Below, one piece after another: positions 58,501-64,000 of a stretch of DNA of 64,000 bases. Origin of the DNA: Chlorophyllum brunneum. Taxonomy: Eukaryota > Basidiomycota > Agaricomycetes > Agaricales > Agaricaceae. Position 1 is the stretch's first letter. Every line of letters starts with the position of its first letter. The stretch spans positions 2,046,001-2,110,000 of the forward strand of contig OY756142.1 in the NCBI GenBank assembly GCA_963576785.1, given 5' to 3'. A program made the translations under genes and the position numbers. The notes under the pieces are model-generated. The model did not search any database and was not told the DNA's origin. It was given only the letters and a program-made list of their open reading frames with translations.

Positions 58501-61500
58501 ATGGTCACCTAACAGCTACTAGGGGTCACACATTTGCTGATGGGGGATCAAGAACACTCACCCTATCATACATGGCGAGGGTATGAAAACCTGGAGTACC
58601 CATTGTATGCAATACCTTGATGAATTGGGCACAGAAATCGGCATCCATGGGCGAAAGAAGGCATCGCGGTTGTATGCAGTGCTCAATGATCAACGTGACG
58701 AGTAAAGCAGGTTTTGTCGCTACAAAGAACCTTCAGTATGGGTAATACTTCGTAATAAACCACACCCACCATGGGAGAACCAATGAAGCTTTTCACGAGC
58801 AAGTCTTTTGATAGTGAAAGATCGCGAGGCACTCTGCTCCTTCAACTCCTCGGCCAATAAGTTTGCATAGGAGTTGTATCTGTCCCGACGCTGACGGTGG
58901 ATTGTAGCAGTCGATCGTTTGACACGATCAGATGAACGATCTGCAGCGATATATTTCGAATCCTCCTGTCGACTGAGGGTACGCAGGGTCGCGCCTTCCT
59001 CTGCATAACGGGTTGTTGGTGGAGCTAAATCATACATAGATAGCTGCCAGAAAGTAAGGTAGAATCCAGGGCTAGTCCGCGTTGGCGTCACATAAGCACA
59101 AAGAAATTCATTGACACCCACCCGATGATATCATACGCATTCCCAGGAACCATCTTTCTTATATCTTCAAAGTATTGAGCCAACTCCGGTAGCCAAGGAC
59201 TCTGTTGACACATCAGAGCTACAGCATTGGGAACTTTGTATGGAACACACCTCAAGCGGCCGAGAAACTTCTCCCTTAGTGATATCAGTATCGGTCAGCG
59301 TGGCACCTTCCATTGGCACTGGTTCATTCATCGGGGCTTTCTTGTCCGAGGTTTCTGGAGTCGACGAAGAGACCCCTAAGCTTGGTGAAGCAATCCGAGA
59401 ACTGGCAGACGGTTCGCGTTTTGCAGTCAGAGCAGCCTTCAAACGTTTTTCTGCCTCCTCAGCCTCATTCCTCTCCTGTTCCTGAGCAGCCAAGGCTTGT
59501 TTCTGATACACGTCTTTCAAGATCAGTCAACCACATGATGTGCCATGACAACTCACGAGTAAGATGACATGCCAAACAGGTCGGAATATCTGCATGCAGA
59601 TCGGTGCGCATATGCCATATTTTTCTCCCAATTCCGCCAGCGGTGGTAAAACCTTGGTCGCGTATACCTCAGGCGGTACAGACAAGGGAGATATCAACAA
59701 CTCCAGATACTGCAACAGTACTCCATGGGTCTGATTTGCGCGGAATTAATACCAGGCGGCGAATGGCTATCGGAAGATATCACATACCGCATCGAAGAGA
59801 CTGGCCAGCGACTTGATGTGAGCATCCTGTGCCCTAAACACACAAGCCTGTCGCTGCTGCGCGACTTGAACAAGAAGGGGGAAAGCCAGCGAGGGCGGCT
59901 CTAACAAACTCCTACCCAACCTTTGAGGAGCCCTCAAGCTGGAATCACTACTATCCAAACGAGCTCCACGAGTTTCCGATGCAACTGCTTCAATGCGAAG
60001 AACAGGCCCTCCGGCCATGGCCGCGATCTGACCCTCAGACAAACTAGGTAAAGGCTCAATTCCGGCCATCTTCCATATCAGCTCCCGGAGGACCACAATC
60101 TCTGAAGTTTGGCCACTTTGTAGTTGATGAGCAACGTAGCTTAGCACAGGACTCAACTCGGCACTATAACGGCGGAACAACATCCCAATAAAGGAAGCAA
60201 GACCTAGAACGAGAATAAGAACCAAAGTCGCGTGTGAATTATCAAGGGGAAAACCTTACTCTGAAGCCAGTCTGCAGTGTTAACACCATCGTCCTTCAAT
60301 CGATCCTTGTTCGGGTTTGCGAGGGCATCCAGGGCAACGAAAACTAAGACATCGAAGCCCATATTTGTGACATAGCGCAAAGCCTGAATCACTACGCTTG
60401 CAAGGTTGTCGTATGCCATGATTTGATTCACGGCATTCTGGAAGAATATGCAAGGGTTTGAGTGGGCGAGCTTTGCCACAGATCCGGCAAGAGCGTCGAT
60501 GGTATTGTGGGACAACCGTCGGAGGATGCCCTTCGATTCTCTATCGGCTTGGACTAGACGAATCCTGAGCTCAGGGTGAGTCTTATACACCTGAGCCTTC
60601 CATTCACCATAGAGTTGCCATCGAGCTTCCAGCGGGAAATGGCGAATAATACTCCATATTTCTACCGTGCAGACAGCATTGCTACGGATGAGAGGAAGTC
60701 CAGGGATCAAGTAATTGCGCAAAATTTTGAACCAGAACACTCGGATGGGGTTGGTCGGATCAGCTGTACCGATGAACTTTTTCGTCTGAGGGTCAATGGG
60801 AGGGTTCTATGTGCGAGGGTAGTCGTCAGAAGAATCAAGAATCAAAGGGGCCAAAGACGTACTGTGGGTTGCAAATGCTGTCGCCCAAGTCGGAGGAACT
60901 TGGACAAGAACGACGGATCTCGAGAAACATGAACTCCGGTAAAACGCAGGACGGGCTCGACTACATCCTCTAAATCATCCAATGTGGTCATGATTGGAAT
61001 CCTGTCCGCCCAGTCAGGGAAAAAGAAAACGAAGTCCGTGCTACTGGTGCTAGGAGGTGTGGGAGCCCAGTGCGTTAACATAGGCTTGCGAGTGGACGGG
61101 TGGATGGCACCAGATGGCCCATATCGGGCACGAGGCTTCATGAAGTTGGGATTCCGCTGTTTATTTGCCATGGTGTCATAGAAAGGCTCGAGAGAATACT
61201 TTAACACACGCAGGAGTAGGTCAGCGAGCTCGGGGAAAACATCCACAACCCAAGAAAATTTGCTCAAAATTGCGAACGCCGGTCGGAGAGCACCGACAGA
61301 AAGCAAAGCATGGAGTAGACCGATTTTCTGGTTTGTGTTCTTCGTTTCAATCTTTTTGTTCTCTTGAGGTACCGTAATCTTGGCCTTGGGTTGAGACGAT
61401 GGACCGGCCTCTAGTGGTGCAGCCATTGCCAACAAGCTTGTCTTAGCCCCCGCGATCCTGGATTGTACGTTGTCGAAGTATTCCTTGCGGGTCAGCTCCA

Positions 61501-62987
61501 TCTCCTCCTCCGAAGGCGCAAGCTAGGCATATGTATAAGTAGGCGAAAAATGGGTCGTCACGAATCGAACGTACGTGTGAATACAGGTCCTCCAATGATA
61601 TGAACCTTTCGCGTATCAAAATAGCAGCCGTAAGGTACAGATTTTTAGGAGTTGCGTCCGCAATCTCTGGAGTCTGGTCGTGACAATCAGTGGTTTACAT
61701 TGAAGGAGAATGTATGCAAACAACATACTTGGTAGTAGGCGAACTTGAATCCCAGGACTTGAGACAGCACTCTTGCGCTATTGGGATCGGATATATCTCC
61801 ACCGTTTCGAGAACCCTCTTCAGCAATAATCAGCACCTCGTCAAGACTCTTGCCTTTGTATGAAATAGGAACAGGAGCGGCGGTGGGATCCACGTCCATT
61901 GGAACATCGCCAACGATAGGGTCTGAAGGTCGCCGATACGAAGCTGCCCATGGAGAAAAGGAGAGTAATGCGAGGAAGAAGGTGTAATGGGTGGTGAGGT
62001 TGGAAGAAAGCACGTCTAGAATAAGATCAAGCGCTCTGTTGGGATCGAGGTCAAACTTTCCAATGAGGCTGATGACCTTCCCCCAAACATGACTGGCGCG
62101 AGCGTGAATATCCTTATAGCTCTCCGTTGGCAACCCAGTCATAGGGGAATGAGGGGGACCCATGCCACTGGTCAGTTCTATGACTAGTTTGCTGTACCCT
62201 TCAGATTGCTCTCGTAACAGGTTGAATTTGTTCTGTTTGTAGCTGCAGAGAACCGAAACGTCAGACTCCCCTCCCGCAAAAATTCAGTGGTAGTCACGCA
62301 CAAGAGTCCCGTTCTCATCCGAATTTCTTTCTTGCCCATCATGTTCTCATCAGCAATAAGCCCAACGCTTGCCAGAATGTTGAGATCCAAGCGCTCCCTG
62401 CACGAATCAGGGGTGATAATACGAAGTTCCTGTGTACTTGTTAGCTTCAATGACATACAGGGTATGCCAGCGCGTACGAGAAGTCTCTTGACAACGGATT
62501 GCAGAATCTCCTTGTCTTTCTCAACGTTCTCTTTTGACGCCTTCGCCTTGTCCATCGCGCATGAGGCAGTGGAGTCACCGGCACTTATGACGAGCTTGGC
62601 ATCTGAAAGTATCTCGTCCAAGGTCGCGTCCACGGACCATATCATGTCCACGAGCTGGTCTCCGAATGTTGCTACACGGGAACTGCTCTGCTGAGAGGAG
62701 GACGATGGAAGAGAGTTGAGCACCGACTTGATAAAGTCAACGAACTGATTTTGGGGAAGTGTGTGGGTGGGTGACCATGTCGAGAGGACAGATGTTAGGA
62801 GTGTGTGGTATGCGGTGGTGAGAATGTCTAAGGCATTTGAGTCGCAGTGCGGTTGGGCAACAATGTGTCGGCTGTGGTAACGATGAGTGAAGAGCGAGGA
62901 AAGCATACGAACGAAAGCTCACCAATCTGACTCTCCGCCTTTTGACCAGGTCGCTACACATTTCTGTACAGCGTCGATGACATCCAT
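55597..62987 (-). CDS. THO2: THO complex subunit 2
   Basis: Largest subunit of THO, which couples transcription elongation to mRNA packaging and export. The ATG at 62987 reads MDVIDAVQKCVATWSKGG. Family segments in order include YKQNKFNLLREQSEGYSKLV, VWGKVISLIGKFDLDPNRAL, LTTHYTFFLALLSFSPW, VYATKVLPPLAELGEKYGIC, CIQPRCLLSPMDADFCAQFI and KVLHTMGTPGFHTLAMYDR. The C-terminal ~600 residues are Arg/Asp/Ser/Glu-rich with RDRD-type repeats (ERDRDRDRHRRDDKDRDRD). A last intron, placed to end at TTAG just before the Asp-Arg-Glu codons near 55796, joins RKRTVS to DREKDVHEPP, and the protein stops after AGDRNRGRQD. This is the longest gene in the window (7.4 kb, about 2,000 residues, many introns). Confidence 0.9.
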
Positions 62988-63603
62988 GTTAGGACGAAAA
63001 GACCTCCAGGAAGAGGATGAGAGTAGTGGTAATTGTCTGCTACACAGGTGTTACAGACCAGCTCAACGTGCTTCACAATTGCCATTGCGCCGCAATTGGG
63101 CTCTGCTCTCATTGTTTGCTAAAGCCTGAGAAGCAAACATTTACGTAATAAAATGCTATCGCCTTGACGCGGTGGATTTTCTGCTTCACAGAATTGCCGT
63201 TCATACCTCCTTCTTAGGTCGACCTAAGTCGATCTCAGGCGACAGCCTGCTCGACTTATGCTACCCAGCCTCACCTTTTCTTAGCTAGAAGGTTTTTCAT
63301 AACACGGCCCGGATTCAGAGACCATTCTAGAATCTAGAATCTCACGGACATCTGTTTAGGACATTCCAAACGGGTCTACTGTGTGACTTCGACACGCGAG
63401 AGAAGACTGACAATGGTACTTGAGACAGAGGTGGCCTCCATTCCATCTGATGTCGGGTACTTGTCAACGTACTGGGAATCTCCTTTCCGGTCTCACGGAG
63501 TTAAGTGCTGATAGCCAAGACATCACACGCGATCAACACCAATGTCGACTTCGACGTGGTATAAAACGGTTGGAACCATGTGGAAGAGCTTCAGGAATCC
63601 ACT
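62988..63603. promoter_or_regulatory. Shared upstream region of THO2 and the last gene
   Basis: About 615 bp between divergent starts. TATAAAA lies at 63560-63566, 38-44 bp before the ATG of the plus-strand gene and fits a core promoter for it. Near 63218-63242 the words GGTCGACCTAAGTCGATC form a short partly palindromic GTCGA repeat. No gene seen. Confidence 0.45.
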
Positions 63604-64000
63604 ATGACCCCTTGGTTCCCCACTATTCTTGCTGCTGCCAACCTCGTTTCCTCAGTCGACATCCGACATGGTCTTTCTGAAGGTACGATTGCTCGTGCTA
63701 GATATAACCTTTTACAGAGCGTGAACAGGAGGTAAGAGAAAATTCGGCTGCATATCAGCTTCCTCTAATAGGTCATCAGCTGGGAGTTGGGTACAGCTGC
63801 AGAGGCTTTGACTGAGCTATCATGGCCTAATCTGTCCGTCTTCGACACCACGGCATTCCCTCCTCCAGCTCACCTGAGTGCGGCGTTGAATGCTACTGAC
63901 GTTTTGTCTATCGCAAATAAGTGAGTTACCGGTGGTTATTCTCCAATCTTCCCTCAACTGCCTTCTACTCAGAACAGTCTCTACCAAGCCCGAAGACTCG
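63604..64000 (+). CDS. Secreted six-hairpin-glycosidase-like protein (3' partial)
   Basis: N-terminal part only; the gene continues beyond the window. Exons 63604-63682, 63718-63731, 63772-63920 and 63973->64000. The start MTPWFPTILAAANLVSS is signal-peptide-like. The next conserved segment, VISWELGTAAEALTELSWPN followed by AFPPPAHL and NATDVLSIANKTV, resembles the N-terminus of Agaricomycete proteins annotated as six-hairpin (alpha/alpha toroid) glycosidases. Exon 2 is 14 nt. The catalytic part is not in the window, so family and substrate are uncertain. Confidence 0.5.

Overview
The window is nuclear DNA from a filamentous basidiomycete, most likely an Agaricomycete. Almost every gene is broken by 45-70 bp GT-AG introns (a few GC-AG), genes lie on both strands a few hundred bases apart, and protein families such as DUF6533 and a UPF0303 protein fit that group. 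I cannot name the species. No rRNA, tRNA, CRISPR or intact transposon was recognised.

Layout. 1-20 kb: the retromer sorting nexin VPS17 (5' end missing), a secreted-type M24 aminopeptidase, a membrane-anchored GH17 glucanase, GTP cyclohydrolase II (RIB1), a small membrane protein with a PY motif, a coiled-coil protein of unknown function, an M28 glutamate-carboxypeptidase-like peptidase, an ACBD5/Atg37-like acyl-CoA-binding protein and S-(hydroxymethyl)glutathione dehydrogenase. 20-25 kb: the ESCRT factor VFA1 and a large P/Q-rich, RGG-rich protein. 25-32 kb: a gene-poor accessory island holding two intact DUF6533 membrane-protein paralogs with the same 14-exon structure, and between them a decayed third copy interrupted by a segment almost free of CpG. 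32-46 kb: dense housekeeping genes: proteasome alpha subunit, COX15, BOL3, an EFM6-like methyltransferase, a CBM48 protein, HBS1, mitochondrial SSB, UPF0303 and PEX12. 47-64 kb: PHO81, an ABC half-transporter, GTP cyclohydrolase I (FOL2), THO2 and the start of a six-hairpin-glycosidase-like secreted protein.

Functional links. Several neighbours are divergent pairs with very short shared promoters. COX15 (heme A synthesis) and BOL3 (mitochondrial Fe-S delivery) start only 54 bp apart. HBS1 and mitochondrial SSB start 135 bp apart, and EFM6 and the CBM48 gene 90 bp apart. Mitochondrial and peroxisomal functions recur (COX15, BOL3, RIM1, PEX12, ACBD5/Atg37-like), but I see no metabolic cluster. 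The most distinctive region is the DUF6533 island. Exon coordinates given here were worked out by eye from splice signals, reading frame and family similarity; no alignment or RNA data were available.
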